Assembly: GCA_938082955.1 (NCBI GenBank)
Contig: CALKDE010000089.1
Span: 1-9,662, forward strand
Origin: an uncultured Pseudomonadales bacterium
GTDB lineage: Bacteria > Pseudomonadota > Gammaproteobacteria > Pseudomonadales > Pseudohongiellaceae
DNA length: 9,662 nucleotides
Reading direction: 5' to 3'
In this document: positions 1 to 6,312 of the stretch, in pieces
Layout: every line of letters begins with the position of its first letter
How positions within the stretch are numbered: position 1 is the first letter of the stretch
Translations under genes and position numbers: made by a program
Notes under the pieces: generated by a model
Database searches by the model: none
Told to the model about the DNA's origin: nothing
Seen by the model: the letters and a program-made list of their open reading frames with translations, nothing else

Positions 1-63
1 AAGATCCCAGGGATTGAGGTAATCGCCGTCAGCAAGATCACCCAGGCTCTCGAGGCGATCTAG
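1..63 (+). CDS. radA: C-terminal end of a probable RadA-like DNA repair protein (partial)
   Basis: The window opens inside a plus-strand reading frame that ends with TAG at 61-63. The 20 visible residues are KIPGIEVIAVSKITQALEAI. This resembles the end of RadA/Sms, where a stretch of the type 'G-hydrophobic-E-V-hydrophobic-x-V-x-x-L-x-x-A-L' closes the Lon-like C-terminal domain. RadA is a RecA-like ATPase that helps process recombination intermediates in the cytoplasm. Only the tail is visible, so the assignment rests on a short pattern, and no catalytic motif can be checked. The gene converges on the MFS gene, whose stop codon lies 20 bases downstream. Confidence 0.55.
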   Translation, partial: KIPGIEVIAVSKITQALEAI

Positions 64-76
64 TCATTCAATTAAT

Positions 77-95
77 GCTCCAGTTAATCTGGAGC
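77..95. terminator. Short hairpin between convergent genes, possible bidirectional terminator
   Basis: A perfect 7-bp inverted repeat GCTCCAG/CTGGAGC has a 5-base loop and covers the TAA stop codon of the MFS gene at 84-86. It lies between the convergent radA-like and MFS genes, where a shared terminator is expected. Neither side has a strong T tract: on the minus strand only a weak AT-rich run follows. Termination is therefore inferred from position and stem, not from a complete intrinsic-terminator signature. Confidence 0.4.
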
Positions 96-1439
96 CCTAT
101 CGAAATCTGCCGCAATCGTGCGGCTCGCTTTCCAATAGTGGAAGGCACACCAGAAATTCACCAACAGCGTAATTGACATCGCATAGCGTAGCGAATCAGA
201 GCCGTAGCTTGGTTCGAAAAGGTCGCTCATGAAGCCAGTTATCATCGGGCCAAGCCCTAAGCCGATTAAATTTAACATGAACAGCAAGATCGCTGATGCC
301 ATGGCGCGCATGCGAATGCCGACCAAGAAGTGAGTTGATGCAATGCAGGGTGCTAGATACCAGCCACCGAAGAATACCGGTAGAAAGTAGGAGAATGCCG
401 CGCTATACCCGTTAGGCATCAGCAAAAAAGTAACGAGGCCTAAAGGAATTGCGATCACCGTTGAGATGAAGGGAACCCATACATACCAAGTCTTGTCTCC
501 GGTCTTGTTCGCCATACGATCAGACATCCAACCACCGAAAAAGGTGCCGGCCAAGCCTCCGATTCCCGCAATCATGCCGTAGTACCAACCCACATCCAAA
601 ATAGGCATATCGTGGACGCGGCCTAGAAACAGCGGCATGAAGTTGCCCATGCCATAGGTAACGAAGGCGTGCAAAGCGCAAGCAAATGAAAGATGTCGAA
701 ACGACTTTCTATCCCAAAGAAAATGCAGTACACGCAAGAAGCCCGGTGGTGCCACATCTTTGCGTGATTCGGCCATGCCGCGTGGCGGTTCTTTAATTAC
801 GAATCTAACAAGTAGCGCAAGAAATATTCCCGGGATGGCGACCACTACAAAAGCAGTACGCCAATCAAAATATTGAACGAGATAGGCACCGCCGACCGTA
901 CCGACTAGAATGCCACCGTAGACGCCAAGAGAATAGATAGATAAAGCAGTAGCGCGTTGGGCTGCTGGGAAAATATCGGAGACAATAGAGTGAGCTGGAG
1001 GTGATCCACCTGCCTCGCCGACACCGACGCCAAACCTAGCCATAAATAGCTGGGCAAAGTTCTGCGCCGCTCCACACAGAGCGGTCATTACACTCCATAT
1101 GGTAATTGATATAGCAATGATATTGCGTCGGTTGCTGATGTCGGCAAGACGCGCGATGGGGATGCCTAAGGTTGTATAGATCAATGCGAAGGCGAGGCCG
1201 GATAGCATGCCGAATTGGCCATCGCTAATTTGCAGGTCGTCGATGATGAACTGCGCGAGAACATTGATGACCTGCCTGTCTACAAAATTGGAGACGTAGG
1301 CGGCAGTGAGGATGCCTAACACTAGATAGCGGTAGTAAGGATTTTGGTAGGCCTTAGCGGCAGCTACTTTTTCCGGGGACAGATTGGATTGGGAATTTTC
1401 CGAGATGTTTTCGGAGTTACTATCAATGTTCGCAGTCAT
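84..1439 (-). CDS. Major facilitator superfamily transporter, spinster-like
   Basis: This 451-residue protein is an integral inner-membrane secondary carrier with about 12 predicted membrane segments, the normal MFS length. A polar N-terminal tail of about 35 residues precedes the first helix. Between TM2 and TM3 is the MFS motif-A region (about residues 92-106, GIPIARLADISNRRN, with the D and R residues). Residues 138-148 read GVGEAGGSPPA, followed by SDIFP and a conserved arginine; this block is characteristic of the spinster-like/YfmO-type MFS proteins that carry lipids, organic anions or aromatic acids. The substrate cannot be read from sequence. The start codon has an AGGA ribosome-binding site six bases upstream, inside the loop of a small hairpin (see 1441-1454). 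The upstream M20 hydrolase is on the same strand 103 bases away, so the carrier may move a product or substrate of that enzyme; that link is inference. Confidence 0.9.
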   Translation of the reverse strand: MTANIDSNSENISENSQSNLSPEKVAAAKAYQNPYYRYLVLGILTAAYVSNFVDRQVINVLAQFIIDDLQISDGQFGMLSGLAFALIYTTLGIPIARLADISNRRNIIAISITIWSVMTALCGAAQNFAQLFMARFGVGVGEAGGSPPAHSIVSDIFPAAQRATALSIYSLGVYGGILVGTVGGAYLVQYFDWRTAFVVVAIPGIFLALLVRFVIKEPPRGMAESRKDVAPPGFLRVLHFLWDRKSFRHLSFACALHAFVTYGMGNFMPLFLGRVHDMPILDVGWYYGMIAGIGGLAGTFFGGWMSDRMANKTGDKTWYVWVPFISTVIAIPLGLVTFLLMPNGYSAAFSYFLPVFFGGWYLAPCIASTHFLVGIRMRAMASAILLFMLNLIGLGLGPMITGFMSDLFEPSYGSDSLRYAMSITLLVNFWCAFHYWKASRTIAADFDRAPD

Positions 1440-1440
1440 T

Positions 1441-1465
1441 CGCTGTCCTCAGCGTTATTTTTTTT
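1441..1465 (-). promoter_or_regulatory. Hairpin carrying the MFS ribosome-binding site in its loop, next to an A/T tract
   Basis: On the minus strand the MFS start codon is preceded by CGCTG-AGGA-CAGCG and one A. The arms form a perfect GC-rich 5-bp stem and the 4-base loop is the Shine-Dalgarno core AGGA, correctly spaced from ATG. Immediately upstream on the minus strand is an A-rich tract (1455-1465). Read on the plus strand, the same block is a stem followed by TTATTTTTTTT, which looks like a small intrinsic terminator, although no plus-strand gene lies upstream. It may modulate translation, stop antisense transcription, or be chance. Confidence 0.4.
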
Positions 1466-1501
1466 CGCCAGTCAGGAAAATTTCTAACCGGCTCTAAGAG
1501 T

Positions 1502-1517
1502 CCAGTTTATTGACTGG
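1502..1517. other. Small inverted repeat between the M20 and MFS genes
   Basis: CCAGT and ACTGG (5 bp, perfect) flank a 6-base loop in the 103-base spacer between the M20 stop codon and the MFS start. No T tract follows on the minus strand, so it is weak as a terminator. It could mark partial uncoupling of the two genes or be chance. Confidence 0.2.
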
Positions 1518-1542
1518 GCCTCGATCTGTAGCATGAAAACAT

Positions 1543-2892
1543 TTATTCTGCTGCCAGTCTACGGATAAGTACCGCGCTGAGTTTCGCGCGTTCTACCAGC
1601 GAACTCACCCGGCCTTGCTCCCGATTGGAATGGGCGCCGGTGCCGGCGCTACCAAGAGAATCCAGAGTTGGGAGGCCAACTGCCTGTGTCAGCGACCCGT
1701 CTGTTCCTCCGCCAGAATCACCAACACCTAGCTCCTGTCCTAGCAGGCGTCCAATGGCGATGGTCTTGTTCAATAGGTAGTCAGACTCAGGTGTGGCTAT
1801 CTTTGCTGGGCGATGCAGATTGGTCCAGCTTTGTGTAGTGATTTCTCCGGAATCGACAGGGTAGCTATAGATACTGCTGAATATTTCCTCGAACCGGGCA
1901 ACCGTATCAATCCCTTGCTGCGCTTGGGGATAGCGAAGATCGATTAGTGCTTCCGCGCAGGGCGCGATTGTGTTCCGCGCTTCGCCGCCGCTGACTACAC
2001 CCACGTTGACGGTTACTCCTGTCTCATAGTCTGTAATGTTTTCAATCTGCACGATCTTATAGGCTAGCTCTTTGATCGCCGACCTACCTTGTTCGTGAGC
2101 GCCACCGGCATGAGACGCCCTGCCGTGCACGACGAAACGTGCTTGACCCAATCCCTTGCGCTCCCGCGTAAGTCGATTGTTACCAGAGGATTCATACACC
2201 AGGCCCCAATCGTGCAACATGGCTTGTTCTTCAAGGTACTTCCTCGACGAGAGCGAACCCATTTCCTCATCGCTATTGAGTAACACAGTAATAGACTTAT
2301 CGCTCAATTCACCATTCTCGTTTAGTGCCTTGAGGGCGTACAGCATTACAACCAGTCCGCCCTTCATATCGGATACGCCGGGCCCATACATGGTGTCGCC
2401 ATCGCGACTAAATTCTTGGAACGGGCTGTTTGGTGGAAACACTGTATCGAAATGCCCCATCATTAATAGTTTCGAACCTCTGCCAGTCTTGCTTGCAAGA
2501 ACATGATCGGCGACGTCCACGTTGTAGTCGCTGCCTGGGCAGCTCGGCATCTCGATGACTTCTCCGGGTAGGGTTGAAATGGCGAAACCTAATTGCCGTA
2601 ACTCCTCGCTAAATATCGAAGCGAGTTCATTGACGCCCTGCTTGTTGAGACTACCGGAATTGATGTTCGTGATTCTCTCCAGCATGTCGAGCATATTTTC
2701 TTCCTGGGAATCTAGCCAGGAAGTGAGTTCAACCTCTTCACTATTCAGTGAAGGCTCTACAGTATCTTGTGCATACCCAGAAAGGGTGAAAAGGATTGCG
2801 GACAATAAAACTAGAGAGGCCTTTCTCAATCCCATTGCCTTGTTCGTATCTAAAAACCTAGTGTGTGTAGTGTCGCTGCTCATTCGTTTCAT
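1543..2892 (-). CDS. Exported M20 family metallopeptidase, carboxypeptidase G2-like
   Basis: This 449-residue zinc hydrolase belongs to the M20 (ArgE/DapE/CPG2) family, which cleaves C-terminal amino acids or acyl-amino-acid amide bonds. The two-metal site is complete: GHFDT gives H147 and D149, YGPGVSDMKGG gives the bridging D175, SDEEMG gives catalytic E209 and ligand E210, YESSG gives E234, and GTGAHSN gives H421. The dimerisation-domain histidine motif SHAGG is at about 260-264. Residues 20-42 (MGLRKA, then a hydrophobic run to SGYAQ) form a typical signal peptide, so the enzyme is probably periplasmic. The reported start adds a 19-residue polar leader; the Met at residue 20 (ATG at 2833-2835) would give a better signal peptide but has AAGG only two bases upstream. 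The start is therefore uncertain. Substrate specificity (folate-like glutamate conjugates, dipeptides or others) is not visible. Confidence 0.9.
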   Translation of the reverse strand: MKRMSSDTTHTRFLDTNKAMGLRKASLVLLSAILFTLSGYAQDTVEPSLNSEEVELTSWLDSQEENMLDMLERITNINSGSLNKQGVNELASIFSEELRQLGFAISTLPGEVIEMPSCPGSDYNVDVADHVLASKTGRGSKLLMMGHFDTVFPPNSPFQEFSRDGDTMYGPGVSDMKGGLVVMLYALKALNENGELSDKSITVLLNSDEEMGSLSSRKYLEEQAMLHDWGLVYESSGNNRLTRERKGLGQARFVVHGRASHAGGAHEQGRSAIKELAYKIVQIENITDYETGVTVNVGVVSGGEARNTIAPCAEALIDLRYPQAQQGIDTVARFEEIFSSIYSYPVDSGEITTQSWTNLHRPAKIATPESDYLLNKTIAIGRLLGQELGVGDSGGGTDGSLTQAVGLPTLDSLGSAGTGAHSNREQGRVSSLVERAKLSAVLIRRLAAE

Positions 2893-2919
2893 TTTATTCG
2901 TCTCATCTTGATAGCGGAT

Positions 2920-3054
2920 TCATTCGTGCGGAACTCGGCCTGAATAAACCTCACTCAATATCGGGCCGGTAATGCTTAGCGCGGGTATCACGAGAAATAC
3001 CGTAGCAAATACGACAGGCAGGTAAAGTACCACGCGAATGCCCGATCTCGCCAT
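2920..3054 (-). CDS. Small one-helix membrane ORF, possibly the 3' part of a frameshifted gene
   Basis: The frame starting at ATG 3052-3054 encodes 44 residues, beginning MARSGIRVVLYLPVVF and continuing with one strong hydrophobic segment (about residues 6-28) before a polar end. The same frame is open back to 3102 (TTG), adding a hydrophobic, Leu/Phe-rich stretch. No good ribosome-binding site precedes the ATG. I do not recognise a family. The frame overlaps the end of another membrane-type frame (3074-3235), and together they read like one small multi-helix protein split by a frameshift near 3085. It could also be a genuine small protein or non-coding. Confidence 0.35.
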   Translation of the reverse strand: MARSGIRVVLYLPVVFATVFLVIPALSITGPILSEVYSGRVPHE

Positions 3055-3073
3055 ACATTGACTGGCACCCAGC

Positions 3074-3235
3074 TTAAATAGAAGCAAGAAACGCAGCGGC
3101 AATCGCAGTGACCCAGAGAATCGCTAGCTCAATCTGTACGTGGAGGTCCTCAGACATGGCCCAAGCATAGGTGGCAGCGCCACCGGATAGAACCCACCCT
3201 AGACGTTGGTTGTATTTGAATGTGACTGTGTTCAT
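3074..3235 (-). CDS. Small membrane ORF (53 aa), possibly the 5' part of a frameshifted gene
   Basis: ATG at 3233-3235 opens a 53-codon frame ending in TAA at 3074-3076. It reads MNTVTFKYNQRLGWV, then a small-residue segment, an acidic patch (SEDLHVQIE) and a hydrophobic helix ending AIAAAFLASI. The acidic loop between two apolar segments is what a real small membrane protein would show. The start lies only 12 bases from the divergent ABC ATPase start, leaving little room for promoters, and the ribosome-binding site is weak (GAAAGAG close to the ATG). The next frame (2920-3102) overlaps its end by 29 bases and continues with membrane sequence, hence the frameshift hypothesis. No family recognised. 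Confidence 0.35.
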   Translation of the reverse strand: MNTVTFKYNQRLGWVLSGGAATYAWAMSEDLHVQIELAILWVTAIAAAFLASI

Positions 3236-3247
3236 ACTCTTTCGCCC

Positions 3248-4186
3248 ATGAACTCAGACGAAAAACCAATTCTGCGCATCAAGGGCTTGAATAAATTCTA
3301 TTCAGGTGGCTTTCAAGCACTCAAAGATATTAATCTCGACATTAACAAAGGAGAGATTGTCGCCTTACTTGGACCGAACGGCGCCGGTAAGACAACTCTT
3401 ATCTCAGTCGTCTGCGGCATCGTGAATCCGAGCTCCGGGACAGTGACTGTCGATGGCAACGACATCATCAAAGACTTCCGAAAGACACGCTCGGTCATCG
3501 GCCTCGTTCCTCAGGAGCTCACTACTGACTCTTTCGAGACTGTTTTCAGTACCCTTGTATTTAGTCGCGGCCTGTTTGGTAAGCCACCGAGTCCAACGTA
3601 TATCGAGAAAGTACTTCGCTCATTGTCTTTGTGGGACAAGAAAGACGACATGATTATGACGCTGTCCGGGGGAATGAAGCGTCGTGTGTTAATCGCGAAG
3701 GCGCTCTCCCACGAGCCGACGGTACTATTCCTCGATGAACCTACAGCCGGTGTGGACGTCAATCTTAGGAAAGACATGTGGGAGATCGTGCGCGAATTAA
3801 AAGCTGAAGGCGTGACGATCATTCTGACCACGCACTATATCGAAGAGGCTGAAGAGATCGCAGACCGAGTTGGAGTAATCAACAACGGCGAGATCATTCT
3901 GATGGAAGACAAAGACAAGCTGATGGCGAAGCTTGGTAAGAAGCAGTTGATCCTCGATCTTTGCGATCAGCTGAGTGCGGTGCCGCAGAGCATGGCCGAT
4001 TATAAACTTGAGCTTAGCGAGAACGGCATGCAGTTAGTTTATACCTTTACTGCGCAGGGAGACCGCACAGGCATCACCGCGTTGATGGATGATCTTAAGT
4101 TGGCGGGTATCGCGTTTCGTGACTTGAACACGACGCAGAGCTCCCTGGAAGAAATCTTTGTCAATTTAGTTGAGGAGTCGTCATGA
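3248..4186 (+). CDS. yadG: ABC transporter ATP-binding protein, YadG-like
   Basis: This 312-residue cytoplasmic ATPase would drive an ABC-2 type exporter. All motifs are present: Walker A GPNGAGKTT (42-50), Q-loop glutamine 89 in VPQE, ABC signature LSGGMKRR (139-146), Walker B VLFLDEPTAGVD (159-170) and the H-loop histidine 196 in TTHYIEEAEEIADR. After about residue 225 comes the C-terminal extension usual in YadG/CcmA/DrrA-type ATPases. I chose ATG at 3248 because the alignment-typical N-terminus (ILRIKGLNKFYSGG) follows directly; a TTG at 3206 would add 14 atypical residues. Neither start has a recognisable ribosome-binding site, so initiation may be leaderless or weak. The 3' end overlaps the permease by ATGA, so the two are translationally coupled. 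YadG-like is a family assignment; the exported substrate is unknown. Confidence 0.92.
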   Translation: MNSDEKPILRIKGLNKFYSGGFQALKDINLDINKGEIVALLGPNGAGKTTLISVVCGIVNPSSGTVTVDGNDIIKDFRKTRSVIGLVPQELTTDSFETVFSTLVFSRGLFGKPPSPTYIEKVLRSLSLWDKKDDMIMTLSGGMKRRVLIAKALSHEPTVLFLDEPTAGVDVNLRKDMWEIVRELKAEGVTIILTTHYIEEAEEIADRVGVINNGEIILMEDKDKLMAKLGKKQLILDLCDQLSAVPQSMADYKLELSENGMQLVYTFTAQGDRTGITALMDDLKLAGIAFRDLNTTQSSLEEIFVNLVEESS

Positions 4187-4944
4187 ATATCTACGGGATT
4201 ATGGCGATCTACAAATTCGAGATGGCGCGGACCAAGCGCACTTTGGTGCAGAGTATTGTCGCACCGGTTATCACCACATCTTTGTACTTCATCGTCTTTG
4301 GTGCGGCAATTGGCTCAAGAATTGATCAGGTTAGCGGCATTAGTTATGGTGCCTTCATCGTGCCCGGCTTAATCATGCTTAACTTGCTGACTCATAGCAT
4401 CTCGAATGCCTCGTTCGGCATCTATTTCCCGAAGTTTGTTGGTACGGTTTACGAAATGCTTTCCGCGCCGGTATCTACACTCGAGGTGGTGTTGGGCTAT
4501 GTCGGTGCCGCCGCCTCCAAAGCCGTGATACTAGGCATTATCATTCTGATCACGGCGAATTTCTTCATCGACCTGCAGATTGCCCACCCGATAATGATGA
4601 TGGTGTTCATCCTGCTCACAGCAATATCCTTCAGCCTGTTTGGTTTCATCTTGGGAATCTGGGCAGACAATTTCGAGAAGCTCTCAATAGTGCCGATGTT
4701 GCTGGTGACGCCGCTGGTGTTTCTAGGAGGTAGCTTCTATTCCACTGACATGCTGCCGGAGCCGTGGCAGACGATCTCTCATTTTAATCCAGTGTTGTAT
4801 CTGGTGAGTGGCCTACGTTGGAGCTTCTACGAGATCTCTGAGGTCAGTGTTATGTTGAGTTTGGCGAGTATTCTTATCTTCATGTTTGTCTGCCTTGGGG
4901 TGGTCTACTACCTATTTAAGACAGGTTATAAGCTGCGCAGCTAG
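4183..4944 (+). CDS. yadH: ABC-2 type transporter permease, YadH-like
   Basis: This 253-residue inner-membrane permease has six predicted hydrophobic segments (about 24-44, 56-76, 103-128, 136-160, 168-184 and 222-246), the size and layout of the ABC-2 family. The conserved C-terminal ABC-2 block is visible as TPLVFLGGSFYSTDMLPEPW (176-195), followed by a FNPVLYLVSGLRW motif. Its start overlaps the ATPase stop codon in ATGA, indicating coupled translation and a two-subunit exporter that works as a heterotetramer with the preceding ATPase. YadH relatives have been linked to polysaccharide, lipid or drug export, but nothing here identifies a substrate. Confidence 0.92.
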   Translation: MNIYGIMAIYKFEMARTKRTLVQSIVAPVITTSLYFIVFGAAIGSRIDQVSGISYGAFIVPGLIMLNLLTHSISNASFGIYFPKFVGTVYEMLSAPVSTLEVVLGYVGAAASKAVILGIIILITANFFIDLQIAHPIMMMVFILLTAISFSLFGFILGIWADNFEKLSIVPMLLVTPLVFLGGSFYSTDMLPEPWQTISHFNPVLYLVSGLRWSFYEISEVSVMLSLASILIFMFVCLGVVYYLFKTGYKLRS

Positions 4945-4955
4945 CTAGACTCAAA

Positions 4956-5045
4956 GCGCCCTTGATCCAGCCAATCTCGGCAGCATTAGCTATATTGTTT
5001 AGCAGTGGTATTGACAGTAGACAGGGCGTAATTAAATTTTTTTTT
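4956..5045 (+). terminator. Possible terminator region after the ABC exporter operon
   Basis: Downstream of the permease, GCGCCC (4956-4961) can pair with GGGCGT (5024-5029), enclosing about 60 bases with small internal complementarities such as GCTA/TAGC. Seven bases after the right arm comes a run of nine T (5037-5045). The outer stem is short, and the T run is separated from it by an AT-rich stretch, so this is a terminator-like region, not a clean intrinsic terminator. A convergent gene ends at 5140, so the spacer is a natural place for termination. Confidence 0.3.
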
Positions 5046-5139
5046 GCATTGGCTTTAGCACGGCTGTATTAGTATGCCACCATAGCGTGACTTTTTAGTT
5101 CATCGGCCCTACATTTTTAACATTGTTCTTCTAAGCGCT

Positions 5140-5664
5140 CTATTTAGTGGGAAAGCTATCGACGAAGAGAACGCGCTTTGCAATCATCCATTCGCCAGCA
5201 GATTTTTCCCAGTTGATTCGATAGATCCCGGAACTAGAGACTCGAGCAACAGCATCTTCTGCAGTTTGATGAGTAATCAAGGCCATGTTCTGTGTGACGG
5301 CATTTCTGTCAGAAAGCTCCAAAAATACCAAGTTAGAGAAATGGTGGCGCGTTTGCCTGTCTGCCAGACGGCCAGTATGGGCCTTTTGGGCGTATTCAAA
5401 AATAGCCGCCTTTCCCTGCAGTCTAGACCCCTCTATCAAAGCGCCTTTTCGCCATCTCTCCATCACCGCGTCTTCGGTAAATAGCTCTGCGAAGGATTGA
5501 GTACTTTTGGAATCCCAGCGGTAAGGGTATTGCGTGAGCGTTTCCGCAATGACCATTTTGCTGTTTAACAACGCAATCGCATCATCAGCCTGCGCGGGGA
5601 GGTTCAGCAGAGCGACTAGGCTGCTCGCTAGAAGGAGATAGAGTCGTGACTTAGATCCGAACAT
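5140..5664 (-). CDS. Exported SnoaL/NTF2-fold protein
   Basis: This 174-residue protein has a signal peptide (KSRLYLLLASSLVALL, with probable cleavage after AQA near residue 26), so it probably acts in the periplasm or outside. The mature part matches the SnoaL_4-type NTF2 fold: an N-terminal helix, then SFAELFTEDAVME (57-69), RHHFSNLVF (106-114) and the C-terminal strand pattern SGIYRINWEKSAGEWMIAKR (145-164), with the G-x-Y...W...G-x-W spacing typical of the cone-shaped barrel. Members include ketosteroid isomerase-like and dehydratase-like enzymes and many with no known function; the activity here is unknown. The first A of the ATG is the last base of a 14-position hairpin (5664-5700), and the only ribosome-binding-like run (AAAGAG) lies in its loop and arm, so initiation may be structure-controlled. 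The gene is convergent with the ABC operon. Confidence 0.82.
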   Translation of the reverse strand: MFGSKSRLYLLLASSLVALLNLPAQADDAIALLNSKMVIAETLTQYPYRWDSKSTQSFAELFTEDAVMERWRKGALIEGSRLQGKAAIFEYAQKAHTGRLADRQTRHHFSNLVFLELSDRNAVTQNMALITHQTAEDAVARVSSSGIYRINWEKSAGEWMIAKRVLFVDSFPTK

Positions 5665-5700
5665 AAGCTAGGTACTCTTTTTTGAGGAGTGCCTAGCTTA
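5664..5700 (-). promoter_or_regulatory. Long hairpin abutting the start codon of the NTF2-fold gene
   Basis: The two 14-base arms, TAAGCTAGGTACTC (5664-5677) and GAGTGCCTAGCTTA (5687-5700), flank a 9-base T-rich loop. They pair completely in plus-strand RNA with one U-G wobble. In minus-strand mRNA one C-A mismatch interrupts the stem, and the arm ends on the A of the start codon, with AAAGAG in loop and stem. No T tract follows on either side, so it is a poor terminator and a better candidate for a leader element controlling translation. Confidence 0.5.
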
Positions 5701-5904
5701 GCAGATAGTTGTGTTCTTTCTAGTACAAGCACCCAGTGCAGTAATCAGATCGAACGGGTTGCGGTTCTGCTCGCCCAGGTTCGTGTGGATGAGATGGGTA
5801 AATAAAGTACCAACGACACGATCATCGCTTGCTCGATGAAGGAGTGCGTCGGCCAAGGCGTTTGAAGGAATTCTACGATGTCGCAGGTTTGCACAGGGTA
5901 AACG
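5698..5904 (-). pseudogene. Relic of an IS66-type transposase C-terminus
   Basis: A minus-strand frame open from 5904 to TAA at 5698-5700 has no start codon of its own. It reads IPSNALADALLHRASDD (about 5871 to 5821), then VVGTLFTHLIHT and finally NPFDLITAL. This order matches the end of many IS66-family (TnpC/ISBst12-like) transposases: an N-x-x-x-R-A-L-x-x-A-I-L-H-R block, then VGDLFMSLIHT, then NPFDYLTAL. Compared with the family as I recall it, several residues are missing between the LHR and VG blocks, and the sequence upstream of 5905 (TGA) is not readable in frame. No IS ends or target duplication are seen. I read it as an old, truncated insertion sequence next to the cupin pseudogene. 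The match is by eye. Confidence 0.5.
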
Positions 5905-5983
5905 TCACTGCAGAAAGTACTGCCTGCGGCGTTCTGTCTTTCTTCGCAAAAGAGTGTTTTGCCGAGGGAGTTGTTGATAGTAA

Positions 5984-6225
5984 CTCACAGGACTGAATGG
6001 CGGATCCGTCGCGCTCGTGCATTGGCCAAGGCAGAACAATTCCACAGTCATGTACCTATGGGCGGTGAGGAAATGTTTGTCATTAGTGGCAAGTTCATCG
6101 ATGCATATGAACGCAGTCCGCACATGCGCAAGCACACGCCCTATGTTGAACAGGAAACTCTGCTCTGGATGAAGGTCACTCATCTGCCCAACCAAGGCGG
6201 GTTAGGTGCAATTACTGCGCCCTAG
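5984..6225 (+). pseudogene. ChrR-type cupin pseudogene (frameshift plus internal deletion)
   Basis: Two plus-strand frames together spell a ChrR-like cupin domain. In the first (5984 to about 6035) GGSVALVHWPRQNN matches the strand 'G-G-x-V-A-L-V-R-W-x-P-G-T' that opens the cupin. A frameshift near 6030-6040 moves to the second frame, which gives FHSHVPMGGEEMFVISGKF, then ERSPHMRKHTPYVEQETLLW, then MKVTHLP, ending in TAG at 6223-6225. The metal-binding pattern H-x-H, E (GGEE) and H (KHTPY) is still readable. About nine residues expected between FID and RSPH (the D-x-Y-P-A-G turn) are missing, and no N-terminus is present. Intact relatives are zinc or iron cupins, either anti-sigma ChrR proteins or stand-alone dioxygenase-like proteins. 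Upstream lies the IS66-type relic, which may have interrupted the gene. Confidence 0.6.
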
Positions 6226-6312
6226 GCGAAGCTGTAAGAAGGCTGTGCAATCTTCTCTTCAATTACTTTCCCTGCTATTCTGACTTATCATTATTGAATA
6301 GACGGTGGCCTC

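Noticed and set aside
2064..2911. Several antisense and alternate frames of 64-118 codons across the M20 gene.
   Set aside because: They are shadows of a gene whose motifs and metal ligands are complete on the minus strand.
4930..4942. The palindrome AGCTGCGCAGCT followed by a CTAGCTAG repeat at the permease 3' end.
   Set aside because: It has no loop to form a useful hairpin, lies in the coding end, and has no T tract directly after it.
5905..6195. A 96-codon minus-strand frame opposite the cupin pseudogene.
   Set aside because: It is antisense to recognisable cupin sequence and has no protein-family features.
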